Assembly: GCA_001600635.1 (NCBI GenBank)
Contig: BCKL01000003.1
Coordinates: 1,149,638-1,213,637 of the forward strand
DNA: 64,000 nucleotides
DNA from: Leucosporidium creatinivorum
Lineage: Eukaryota > Basidiomycota > Microbotryomycetes > Leucosporidiales > Leucosporidiaceae
Direction: 5' to 3'
The notes beneath the pieces are model-generated. The model ran no database searches. It was not told where the DNA came from and was given only the letters and a program-made list of their open reading frames with translations. A program made the translations under genes and the position numbers. Positions 12,072 through 22,498 of the stretch are shown here, piece after piece (position 1 is the stretch's first letter; each line of letters opens with the position of its first letter).

Positions 12072-12783
12072 GGCTGTGTGATTCGGAGTGGTGAAGCGAC
12101 GAGACAAAAACGTGGCAGGAGGACAAGCAGCGAATCGATTCGAAGCTCGGCCTTGAGGGAGAGCTCGGTGTTGAACTGAGAGCTGTTCTGTTGTAGAGCA
12201 GAGCTCGGGCAGCTATCAGTTCAGCCTCAGACCGCTATAGCTACCGCGCTGCCACCCTACAACCCCTCTTGCGCAGTGAAGAGGGCTCGAGCGCCGAGTG
12301 GGGGAGAAGGGACCGTGCTCAGAAGGGGCGAGCGTCTGTTGCTCTCTTCCCACAATTTGCTCGTTCTCGTCTCGCTCGCTCCGACAGCTCTCGACTTGTA
12401 GGATCAAAGCTACAAAGCTACAGCTCGGCTACACCTCACCCTCGCCCCTCCTCTCCCTCCTTGCTCGCTCGCCCTCCTCGAAGCTTGGACGGACGGGAAC
12501 ACGTGCTGCTGCTGGAGAAGTCGCTCAGAAGTCGCTGCTGCTACTTGTGAGTCAAAGAAGCTGACAAGGTGAGCTTTGTGACCGTTTCCTCTTGCTCTTG
12601 GCGTGTCGAAGATGCTCTTGAGCGGGGAGCAGGCGATGGAAGGGAGGACGGAGCCGTCGAGCCGGCGCTATTCGCTGCTGCATCACAGCGAGGAGACGCA
12701 CAGAGCATCGATGCAGCCTAATAACAGCTCAGCTGAACACTCGAACCACCTGCTGACCTTGCATCCTTCATCACCGAGCGCAG
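12072..12783. other. Divergent intergenic region between two F-box-like genes
   Basis: This 712-bp head-to-head spacer contains pyrimidine-rich stretches, as expected of two fungal promoters. Only short unsupported ORFs are present. Confidence 0.4.
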
Positions 12784-14462
12784 ATGGCGCCAACCCTCCC
12801 CGCCGAGCTCGTCAAGCTCATCCTCGAGCTCGTCTACGAGGACCTGCAGCCGCTACATCGCCCCTTTCCATACACCGCCTGTGACTTTGGCGATGACGCC
12901 GTCTTCACGCGCGTGTTCCGCCGCCTTACACTCGTCAGCAAAGCTTTCCACGTCCTCGCGCTTCCCTTCCTCTTTCGCGATCTCGCTGCTAGGCGGCGCC
13001 CTAGTCTCAGCAAGATCCACGCCGACAGCACACACGAGCTAATCAGACTTCTCTCGAAGTACGACATGGGTGGAGCGGTGCATGTGCTCTTCCTGCCAGG
13101 CGACGAGGAGCTCACAACTTGCGAGCAGGGAGAAGTGCTCCGCGCCTGCAGCAAGCTTCGTACTCTCTGCATCCAGGAGCCGCTTCCCTCTTCCATACAG
13201 CTCCTTTCCACGGTCACCACGCTCCACCTTCGTCAATTCCCCTGGTTCGACCGACACGCTGCCTTTGCTCTCGCCACCTCCCTCCTCACGTCAAACGCCT
13301 AGCCCTGCTCGAGTTAACGCAGGCAGTTCACCACCCCGCTACAATTCCAACCGGCTGGAGACTCGAAGAACTAGCGATCCAGAGGGTGCCCTTGGAGATG
13401 CAAGCGCAGGTGGGGGCGTGGATCGCCGAATCGTCCTCCTCCTTGAGGATTCTCTCGCTTACTACCCAGCCATTCAACTCTCGGGAGAACCCAGCTCTGG
13501 ATGACGACGAGGTCCTTTATCCATATTCAGTCATCCCCCAGATCCGCTCCGCCCTCCCCAAGCTACGCTCGCTTCATCTCGCCGAAGACTCGTGCCTTCC
13601 GGTCGACTGTGAAATTCTCGGCGAGGAGACCTTCCCTTCCCTGGAAGTGCTCGACATCACTGTGAACGAGAACACGGTGGATCAGCTACTCGATCTCTCC
13701 ACCTCAATCCGAAGGGTGTCCATCACCATCACCATCACGAGCGCCGAGTTCGAGTTCACTAGGACGTCGACCGCCGTCCGCACGCTCAAGGCCTTCGTCA
13801 AAGCTCATGCACGACTCGAGCTCTTCGCGGTCGACCTGGGAGACAGGACGACTTCCAAGGCTAGGTGGGCGCAGAAGCTCGCCGACGCGTGCGAGAAGAG
13901 GGGCGTGGACTTCGCCTGCAACGACTCGGGAGCCATCGACTCGGTGGGAGACAGGGCTTACGACGGCAAGGCTGCGATGAAAGACGAGGAAAGCGACGGA
14001 GTGTATGACACCGACTCGGAGGAAGAGGACTTCGACTACGATGACGAGGAAGATGAGCTCTGGACAAACCTTTGGAGTGACGAGAAGCGCTTTGAGATAG
14101 CTCTCGGTGAGGTTTTGTCCACTTCGTGCTCTGATCCGCGGCTCAACCGCCCACCCTCAACAGCTGCTAGTATCGAGGATGCGCTGGTAAAATCTCAGGA
14201 TGTTTCGGCTGACGAAGCGGGCTCGTCGACCTCGAGTAAATTGCCTCTCACGCTGCTCGGCGCCAAGCTGACGCCGTTGCCTCCGCAGACTAGTTTGAAC
14301 GGTTCCCCGAATGCTTCGCTTGACTCGCAGCTTCTCCTTACCAAGGGACTGTACCCCTTCATCGCACATAGCCCTCGTCCGCTTCCTTCCCTTCGCCGAG
14401 CTGTAATATCAATTCGCTTCGCCTCACTGCTAGCCTACAAGTCAAGACATTCGGTTTGCTGA
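12784..14462 (+). pseudogene. F-box-like/LRR protein gene with an apparent frameshift
   Basis: The ATG at 12784 opens a frame beginning APTLPAELVKLILELVYEDL, an F-box-like start, followed by RRLTLVSKAFHVLALPFLFRDL. This frame hits a TAG at 13300-13302. An overlapping +1 frame continues the same kind of leucine-rich sequence (PPHVKRLALLELT, LPKLRSLHLAEDSCL, FPSLEVLDITVNENTVDQLL) with an acidic tract, to a TGA at 14460-14462. I found no donor/acceptor pair that joins the frames. A single missing base in the C/T-rich run around 13280-13290 would explain it. A 57-nt segment at about 14109-14165 looks like an intron (GTGAGG...CAG) but is also open in frame. It could be a real pseudogene or a sequencing error. 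The layout resembles the F-box-like gene on the other side of the shared promoter. Confidence 0.65.
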
Positions 14463-14656
14463 TTACAAGGAAAGAGACACGAGAGACGAGAGAAAGCTAC
14501 GGTTTGTGTCTTATGAGAGGGACGAGAGTTCGGGGGAGAATGGGATATCGGCGAGAAAGGCGAAGCGGGCGGGTGCAAGCTGCAGGTACAACAGCAGGGC
14601 GAAGAAGAAGGGAGCTAAGAGCGAAGCGTCCGTGTATCTTGAAGCATCCGTAACCT

Positions 14657-16971
14657 CTACTGCTCGAGCTCAATCTCGGCGACCGAGGTGTGGAGCGCCT
14701 CGAGGATCGAGGACGAGGTGTAGTTGTTGTAGATGAGGAGGTTGGGGGTCTGGGCGGGGACGTCCTGTGAGTAGTGAGAGTGTCAGTGATAGCGTAGGGA
14801 GAAGCGAATGAGGGAGACGGACGGTGAGAGCGCCCATGGTCGAAAGGCGAAGGAGCGCCTTCTTGAGCGCCTTGGGGGAGAGGGGCTTGTCACCGCCGGT
14901 GGTAGCGGGGCGACCTCCAGTGAGCTGTTGAACCTTGCCCATCACGAACTGCGAGCCCTGGCGGAGGTAGGAGGAGGAGGCGCCGAGGATCTCCTCGTAC
15001 GAAGCCCCCGAGAAGTCCTCGCTCTCGGCGCTGAACCCGGCGGGATAAAGCGAAAGGAAGTACGCAGCTAGGCCTGCGACGTGCGGTGAGGCTTTTTGCC
15101 GCGAAAAGAGGAATCAGTTGAGGCTCTGAGGCGAAGCGAGAAGCCGAAGCTTCCGCAACGAAGTTCGGGCGACGACGAGAGCGAGAAAGACGGCGAGACA
15201 GCTACTCACCCATGGAAGTTCCCGAGATGGTGTTGATGCTGTAGTTTCCGGTGTTCCAGGTCGAGAGGATGTTGAGTCCGGGAGCGAACTGTGCGAAGGG
15301 AAAGGCGAGTCAGCGCCGAGCGACGACGTCGACGGAAATGAAGAAGACTCACGACGTCAGTGCACTTGCCCCAGTTCTGTAGCAATACAACAAGATGGCG
15401 CGTCAGCTAAGGTGTGCCACAGGCCAGGCTGTAGCTGAGCGAGCTCACGGAGAAGTAAGCCCTCTCGTCGGCGATGGTCGAGGCGGCGACGGTGATGGCG
15501 TTCTCAGCCGAAGCGGGAGAGTAGCCGCAGGCGTCTGTAGTGGAGTAGCTATGTCAGCGAGCCTGCTTTCGAGCAGCGAAGCCACGTCTCGCGGAGCTCG
15601 GCGACCGAGAGCCGACAAGCTCGGAGCTGGACTCACCCTTGTTGTCGTTTCCGGCCTGTAAAGAAAGCAAAAGTCAGCGAACAGCTTGAGTGAAGATGTG
15701 ATGAGTGTGAAGACCTACAGCAACGGCAAAATGAAGTCCATCATCGACGGCCGAGTTGACGGCATCGTCGAGAGCCTGACTCTTTCCTCCTCCGAGCGAC
15801 ATGTTGGCGACGGAACCCTTGTGCTTGGGAGCCTTGCCCTGAGCCTTGAGCTCGGCCTTCTCGTAGGCAGCATCAGCAGCCCATGCGACACCGGCGACGA
15901 CGTCGGACATGGTGCCCGATCCTCCAGCGCCGAGGACCTTGACGGCGATGAGGGTGGCCTTCTTGGCGACTCCATACTTGGCCGAACCGATGGTTCCCTG
16001 CAAGATCGCGAGGGTCAGCTGATGCGAAAAGCGAGAGTGGGGCGCCCGACGAGCAGGAGCCCAGGGTCGAAGGAACGTACGGCGACGTGAGATCCGTGAC
16101 CGTTCAAGTCCTGATCTGGGTCCTTGGGGATGGTCTTGCCCCACTTGGCCCTGCCCTCGAACTCAACGTGGTCGATGTTGACTCCGCTAGAGGAGGGGAG
16201 GCGAGCAAGAGGATGGGGCCAGACGAAAGCGAGTCAGCGCCACCGCTCTAGAAGGCTGAAGAGCAAAGAAGATCGGAGCTCACGTATCAATGATGTAGGC
16301 ATCGACGCCCTCGCCACCCTGCGAGTCGTAGTCGTAGCGATTGAAAGTGCCGAACCCGAGAGGCTTGCGGTGCGAGATCCTGGCGAGTCCCTGCAAGCGA
16401 TTCGACGGGGTCAGCGAGCAGTCCTACAGCACTGTTGAATCACTCTACCGCCCGAACATACCCAAGGAGCGCCACGCTCAATCTCGGAGGCCCAAACGAG
16501 CGAGTCCCTCTCGACGTACTTGACGTCCTTCATGGCGCGGATGCGGTCGAGGGTGGCGGCGCTGAACTTGCCCGAGTAGCCCTTGAGGGCCTTGCGAGCG
16601 GCCTTGTTGGCCTTGCGACCAATGTTGAACTTGTGCACGAGGCCCTCGAGGGGGCTGACCTCGGGGGTGTTGGTCGCCTGGCTCGTCATGAGGCGGACCT
16701 TCTCGTGGTGCTGGTGCAGAGCGTGGACATGGGCGTGGTGACGGTCAATCTCGTGGTCCTCCAAGTGATCCTGTAGGACGATCAAGTACGAGTCGGAGAT
16801 GATGTGCGATTCCGTTGCGACGACTCCGGCGGGCGCGGGAGGTGGGGGAGGCGTGTGAATGGGAGCGAGGACAAAGTTGGAAGGGATGTCGGCAGTCGAG
16901 AGGGGACTCGCTACAGAGCAGGCCGTGAAGAGGGCCACGTAGAGGAAGGCGGGCAGAGCGACGACCTTCAT
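14657..16971 (-). CDS. Subtilisin-like serine protease, cerevisin/proteinase K type
   Basis: This is a secretory or vacuolar endoprotease made as a preproenzyme. The ATG is at 16971. The signal peptide is MKVVALPAFLYVALFTACSV. An I9-type propeptide follows (SDSYLIVLQDHLEDHEIDRH) with a His-rich patch. The catalytic domain has Asp in VDAYIIDTGVNIDHVEFEG, His in DLNGHGSHVAGTI, SVANMSLGGGKS, the oxyanion Asn in AAGNDNKDACGYSPAS and Ser in TISGTSMASPHVAGLAAY. The C-terminal extension (SPKALKKALLRLSTMGALTD) ends IELEQ before the TAG at 14657. Roughly nine introns are needed, several flanking the catalytic motifs. The closest known roles are vacuolar protease B (Prb1) and S. pombe Isp6. Confidence 0.93.
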
Positions 16972-17592
16972 GTTGAGCGGGGGATGAGGTGCTTGGGGCG
17001 GGGAGATAAGACGAGTCGAGCGAGGGGACTGTAGGGGNACAGAGGGTCAGTACAGCCTTGTACGTCTCTGTACCGTATCACTTACGCTGATAGAAGGGGA
17101 GCGGAGTGCTGAGTCGAGTCGGGGAAGACTCGATGTGGCGGGAGGGAGAAGAGCGGAGGGAGCAGCGAGCGACTCGTCAGCTGGTTCGAGCAGCGGGGTG
17201 CCATCACCTACAAGATGATTCAGGGCCTCAGTTCGACACCTCCCGAGGGGCAGAGCTCTCCTACCTTGCTCTAGTGACCTACAGAACTCGGGATTGACCC
17301 CTTAACGAGCCTCTCGGCCATCGCCTGCTCGGCATCGCCGTTCGATTCTTATGAGGAGCCGGAGTCGAGTTGAAAGACTACAAACTACTTCCGAGAGTAG
17401 ACCGAGGAGTGCTTGAGCCTCTATCGAGCCTGCTTTTTGCTGCAAGCGACGTTTCGGCTCTCGGCGTTCGCCTTCCTGCTCTCTCTGCGCCTTTAAAGTA
17501 CCGGAACCGTATTGATGTCAACAGCTATGTACTACCGTATCTTACAGACCTATCCCGAGCCTTCTCCATTCTCAAGCAGACAGCTTTCCTCT
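16972..17592. other. Intergenic: subtilase promoter and leader
   Basis: It holds the subtilase leader, with a likely UTR intron at 17029-17085 and one unresolved base (n at 17038), and the 3' flank of the next minus-strand gene. No coding sequence was supported. Confidence 0.4.
17029..17085 (-). other. Putative 5'-UTR intron of the subtilase gene
   Basis: The minus strand reads GTAAGTGATACG, then a CTGACC branch site and a CCCTACAG-type acceptor. It lies 58 bp upstream of the ATG. The single ambiguous base in the window (17038) is inside it. Confidence 0.55.
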
Positions 17593-18374
17593 TCAAACGG
17601 CGACGAAGGTGACGAAGATGGAGCCGAGACCTGCGAGAGAACAGGGATGTGAGCGGAGCGAGAGATACAGAAAGCGTACGAGAGACTCACCATTGCTCCC
17701 CGAGTGGAACTGCCAACCCTGACCGCACGTCTTCCATCTCGTCTGCTCGCCGTTGAACTTCGGCGCCTGCTTCGTGAGGACTTGAGCGCGAACGAGGTCT
17801 GTTCGGTCGGGGGACCCGCTCGGTCAGCTCGGTATCTCATCAGAAGAGCAGTGAAGCTACTACTCACATCCATGCGTCAATCCCAAGGCAGCTCCCTCCT
17901 CCAGCGCTACGCCGACCTCGGTCTCCTCGTCGAGCTCGAGATCCTCGCAGAGGGATTCTCTGAGCCCACTGATAGCGACGAGATGAGCGGCCTGCTCTAC
18001 AGCAGCGTTGAGATGCCCCCTAGCTCCATAGTAGGCTGTTCAAGCACGTCGAAGTCACAATTAGCGGATGACTAACGAGACCCTTCGAGCCTGTCGAGCC
18101 TGGCGCTCGCCTGCCTCGGCTCGGCGACGCAAAAGAACAGCGAGGAAAGCAACCTACAGAGCATGGAAGGGTCGTAGGCAGCGTGAGCAGGGGGTTGGTG
18201 GTTGGCGTAAGGCGGTCGGTAGCAGAAGTCGGGAGGGAGGAGCGAGGGAGCTAGCACGGGAAGAAAGAGGAGAAGGCGCGAGTCGTCCTCGATGGGCTGA
18301 GGGTCGTGATGCTTGCCAGTGAAGACGTTCTCCAGTACAGCAGGGAGCTGAAGACGTCGCCTGAAGCCGAGCAT
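17593..18374 (-). CDS. Hypothetical protein, four exons, no family recognised
   Basis: I joined four exons: 18374-18158, 18035-17868, 17798-17691 and 17630-17593. Introns have GTAGGT, GTGAGT and GTGAGT donors and CAG acceptors. The exons total 531 nt and encode 176 residues with no internal stop. The N-terminal third is basic, then Leu/Pro-rich (LLLFLPVLAPSLLPPDFCY). The middle reads YYGARGHLNAAVEQAAHLVA, helical in character, followed by an acidic stretch (LCEDLELDEETEVGVALEEG). The end reads GSIFVTFVAV. I recognise no domain or catalytic motif. The first intron (122 nt) is the least certain join. No function is proposed. Confidence 0.55.
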
Positions 18375-18872
18375 GCTGGCTGCTGCTGTCGAAGAACGAA
18401 CGAGTGAAGAGCGAGAGAGTAAGAAGCGTCGCCTCGGTCGATCCCTCCTCGCCTCGGACGCCCGCTCGGTCTGAACCAGATATACCTCGGCTTCGCTGCT
18501 CTTTTGCTGCCTCGCCAGTACCGAGCTACATCCTTTTCGAAAGCAATCTTTCCGAGTCCAATTCTACACAACACCAAAGACTAACAAACGGCCGTCCCCG
18601 CCCTACTGAGAATGAGAAAGAGTCCTAAGCTGAAATGAGTGTGAAAGGGCGGCGGCGGTGAGGGCGGGATGTGCTATCGAGGTGTTGCGAAGATGGGGAA
18701 GATGCCAGAGTGTCCGAGTAGTAGACTGTAAGCGAATGTCGAAGGGTGGGGAAGGGCTCGAGTGGACGGCGGCTCTCGGAGCATAAGAATGTGTGGTGTG
18801 GTGTGAAGGGAGATGAAGCCGGGAAGAATGTCTGTCGATGGAGATAGATACGATGGTCGCGTGTGTATGTGA
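18375..18872. other. Intergenic, no feature recognised
   Basis: This 498-bp spacer lies between two minus-strand genes. It has short overlapping ORFs only and probably holds the orphan gene's promoter and the 3' UTR of its neighbour. Confidence 0.4.
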
Positions 18873-21609
18873 TTAGACGGTCAGGACGTCGGGCTCGCCG
18901 TTCTGTGCGAAATGGGAGAAGGTCAGCGACTGCGCCGAGCACCGAGAAGGCGGCGAGAAACTCACGAAAGGCTGCCTCCATCCACAAGCCCACTCCTCCT
19001 TGCCATACTTCCTCCCCGGCAGCGTACTGGCATTATAGCCCAAATGATGCTGCATGAGCCTCTCGGTCCCAGCCAAGCCGCTCTTGCCCCAGCGATCCCC
19101 CTTCACTCCTCCCGGATTCCTCGCCGACCCGTTCGGGAACTTCCTCGCCCTCTTCAAATCCCATACGCTCTCCTGCCTTGGCGCCTCGCAGACGCGGCAC
19201 TCGGGTAACCTCCCGCGCAGGCAATCCTGGATGACCAAGTCGGGCGTATCGGCTCCCTCGTCCTCGTGCTTGACGGAGAACTCGCCCCTCGAGGCTCGCT
19301 CGTCGCGGTCGGTGCCATGCGGGTCGTGCTCCCCTAGAAGGAGGGCAGGGAGCTTGGCGGCGATGAAGCCGCGCATGGCGAGACCGGATCCGCCGGTCGC
19401 GACGAAGAGGCCGCAGTGGCCTGCTGTGGATTCTTGCTCGAGGAGGGACATGGGTGCTGATGAGGAGAGGGAGGGGAAATCGGGCATGGCGGTGTTGGTC
19501 GCGAGGAGGACTCGTTGCAGCTCCTCCCAGGTCGACGACCATTGCCCTCGCTTCGGCCGCCGATCCTCCCCGCTATCAGGACACAGCGGGAAGTCGTCCT
19601 CGGCGAGCATGACATATGCCGAGTTTCCTCCACTCGTGGCGGCGTACTCCAAACCCCTCGCAACGTGCAAGCGCTGGTCGAGTCGGTTGGCGCCTCGGGG
19701 ATCGCGATGCCATTCGATGTACTGCGCCGACTTGGCTGCGTAGGTAGGGTGAGTGGTGAAGAGGGAGCGAGCGGTGTCGAAGATCTCGTGTGTGAGGAAG
19801 TGGGTGTAGACGATGAGGCGCACTCGGTCGATGGACGACGAGTTTGAGCTGCCGAGGAGGGAGGGTTCGGGGAGGGCGTCGAGCCAGGATTCGATTGTTT
19901 GGACGAGGTAGTCGGGGTTGCCGGGTCGAGGAGCGGTCATGAGGAGGACGGTGAGGAGGTGGGGTTGGCGCGGGTGGAGTTCGGCGAAGGAGGCGTCGAG
20001 GGCGGAGGGGGACAGGGAAGGAGTGACGGGTGCGAAGGCGGCGAGGAGGGGCAGGAGGAGGAAGGCGAGTAATGGGCCGAGGTAGAGAGGCGAGCTTCGT
20101 GTGAGGGACTGCGATCGCTTGCTGGGTCGCGAGGAGGAAGGTCGTGATGGGCCGACGACCTGCTCGACGGCGAAGAGAGCGGCGCAGACGGTGAGGCCGA
20201 CTACGACTCCGCTGAGAGCGAACCATGCGCCCGAGCCGCCTTGCTCGACGGGCGTGCAGAAGTTGGCGGCGAGGAGGGCGAGTTGAAGGAGTGAGGGGGA
20301 GGAGGTCGAGTCGTTGACCGAGTAGGCTCGAACGATCGAGATGGCGAGTAGAAGTGGCGCGAGACCTATTGGACGGCAAGATTAGCGAGCGGTCTCGAGT
20401 GAAGAGGAAACAGAACGCACCAGAGCCGACCTCATGAATCGCAGAGGTAGCAAACCACCCAGGATGCGCCCAGCCGAGCACCCTCCCGAACACCCAGCTC
20501 AACAGCACCCTCAGCGCAACAATCGCGACCCACACCCCACTCGCCATCACCGCCTTGACACTCGTACTTCTCCGTGTAAATGACTCCTCCTCGATGCTCT
20601 TCAAGCTGGCGAGGTTGGCCGCTGCGAGGGCGAGCGCCGAGGTCGATCCGTGGACGAGGAAGGGCGAGAGGAAGGCGTTGGTGTACTCGAGGAGGGCGTG
20701 GTTGCGCGTGTGGAGGAGATGGACTGGTGATGCGGGGAGTAATGGGATGGGCGAGAGTTGGGAAAAGAGGGATAGGGTGAGGGAGAGAGTCGCGGCCGCT
20801 AGTGTCAGCGGTGGGAGAGAAGGCAGGGCTCTGAGCGGTGAGGAGGAGGATGGCGAGGCTTCGGTCCGCTGAGGAAGGGAGACGTCGAGGGAAGGCGAGA
20901 CGATGGATATGGAGATGGAGGTGGAGCGCAGCTTGTGCCGCCGTCTCGGGACGGTATGTCGCCTCGAGAGCGCTGGGAAGGCCGTAAAGTCGTCCAGGTC
21001 GAGGCTGCGATGCATCAACCGTTTCCGCTTCTCCTTCCTCGAGGCGTTGGAGAGCTCGAAATCGCACTCGCTCGGTTCTGGCGACGAGCGAACGCTCGAC
21101 TCGGCCGTGGTGGAAGCGAACGATTCTACGCTGTCAAAGGACGTGTCGGCGTCGTAGTCGATGTCGAGCTGCACGGGAAAGACGGGGGTCCCTCCTGATG
21201 ACGACTGCACCTCCAATGCTGCTGGCACGACGGGCCAGTGGAAGATCTGGTCCCCGACGCTCCGCGAGCGCGTCCCCCTCTTGCGCAACCTGCTGTGTCC
21301 TCCCGCCGCCGCTCCTGTAGCCTTCCACCCTCCGCACTCTGCTCCTCCCTGATCCGAATCTGCCTCATCCAATGTCCCATACGCCGAATCGCTCCCACTA
21401 GCGCTCTCGCTGGAAGACGTAGATCCGCCGTTGCCGAATCCTGACCAGCCTTCGTCGCCTGCGAAGAGTCCTGAGGCTGCTCTGCCTCTACGCCATTCGA
21501 CCAAGTCAGAGAGGGTGCCCGAACGTTGTCTCGGTGTTGGTCTTGTAGTGGATTGTGCTGAAGAGGCGTTGGTAGCTGGTGGAGGGGAGCAGGAGCGGGA
21601 GGCTGTCAT
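18873..21609 (-). CDS. Large membrane protein with PGAP4-like glycosyltransferase domain
   Basis: The ATG at 21609 opens a long Ser/Gly/Arg-rich cytosolic region (about 220 residues). Several hydrophobic segments follow (LTLAAATLSLTLSLFSQL; VMASGVWVAIVALRVLLSWV; LAPLLLAISIVRAYSV; YLGPLLAFLLLPLLAAFAPV). The C-terminal part (from 19940) starts MTAPRPGNPDYLVQTIESWL and includes the acidic YVMLAEDDFPLCPDSG, an EDD metal/sugar-nucleotide motif, and MQHHLGYNASTLPGRKYGKE. This pattern resembles PGAP4/TMEM246, a Golgi GalNAc transferase acting on GPI anchors, and its fungal relatives. One intron (about 20366-20426, GTGCGT...TAG) fuses the two halves in frame. A last intron of 63 nt (GTGAGT, CTGAC, CAG) precedes NGEPDVLTV and could be kept in frame. 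The glycosyltransferase call is by motif and order only. Confidence 0.6.
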
Positions 21610-22498
21610 TGATTGTTGTTTGAGACAAGCGACGGCTTGGGGAGGCGGTGAAGGGAATGCAAGGGAGCGGCGAGCGCTGTAGGACGGTAGGATAGGGCGG
21701 AAAGACGGAGGGGAGAGGAAGGAGAGCTGTAGTGCGAAGAACGGAGTTAGCTTGGCTGACAGCGAGGGCCTCTCTCTCGCGCGCAGTCACCGACTTGAAG
21801 AGCTGCTCACTTACAGAGAGGGAGGAGGGAGAAGGAGAAGGGGGAGAGGCCGAGATTAACGAGGAGTAATCTGTAGCCCTCTCTCTCTGTATTGGCGGAT
21901 TAGAGTCAAGTAAAAGCGAGGTGAAGGGGGGAGAGGGCAAACACAGAGAAGGCTTCGCCGTCGCGACAGAGTTGCCTCCTTGGGAAGGTTCAAAGCCCGA
22001 CTGCAACTCCCGCGTCACAAGGCTATAAGGGTACATCTCGTCAATTCACTTTTCTCCCTGCTCGGCTGCACCCTCCTCCTCCCATCCTCCCACCTCCCTC
22101 CCCAGTCACGCGTCGGCCTGGCAATCGCCTGTCCCCGCGCGCCCCCTCCCATGCCGAACCGTTGAGCCCCAGTGGGTGGGCGAGAGGCGAGATTCAGAAA
22201 GGGTTGGCAAAATGTTGTAGTGCGTTCTAAGCGTATGAGTATGAGCTAGTTTCCGGGTCATGAAGCTTTACAGCGAGCGTGCAACCCTGCAACTGAACGA
22301 AGACCGCCTTCGCCGAGCCGTGGAATTCTGGTCGGATCTACTCTCAAGGTCAGACACTGTAGCGGGAATTAGTAGCAGAGTCTATAGCAGCACAGTCTGA
22401 CTGCAGGTGGTATCACAAATGGGAGTCTAAAGTGGTAGAGGCTGGGCAAGTCGTCTCGTCTCGGTCGGTTCGTGTCGAGGCGGGCGAGGGAGGGGGAA
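21610..22498. other. Intergenic: promoter and leader of the PGAP4-like gene
   Basis: It contains a likely 5'-UTR intron (21727-21814) and strongly CT-rich promoter-like sequence. The long minus-strand ORF here lacks supported splice sites and is Ser/Pro noise. Confidence 0.4.
21727..21814 (-). other. Putative 5'-UTR intron of the PGAP4-like gene
   Basis: The minus strand has a CTCT|GTAAGT donor, an AGCTAACTCC branch site and a CACTACAG acceptor, over 88 nt. It ends about 120 bp before the ATG. Confidence 0.55.

Noticed and set aside
12072-12107. Upstream extension of the F-box-like protein to 12107
   Set aside because: That first codon is TTG, not ATG; the ATG at 12071 has a strong context.
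21506-22036. 176-residue minus-strand ORF upstream of the PGAP4-like gene
   Set aside because: Ser/Pro/Leu noise from CT-rich promoter DNA that also contains a likely leader intron.
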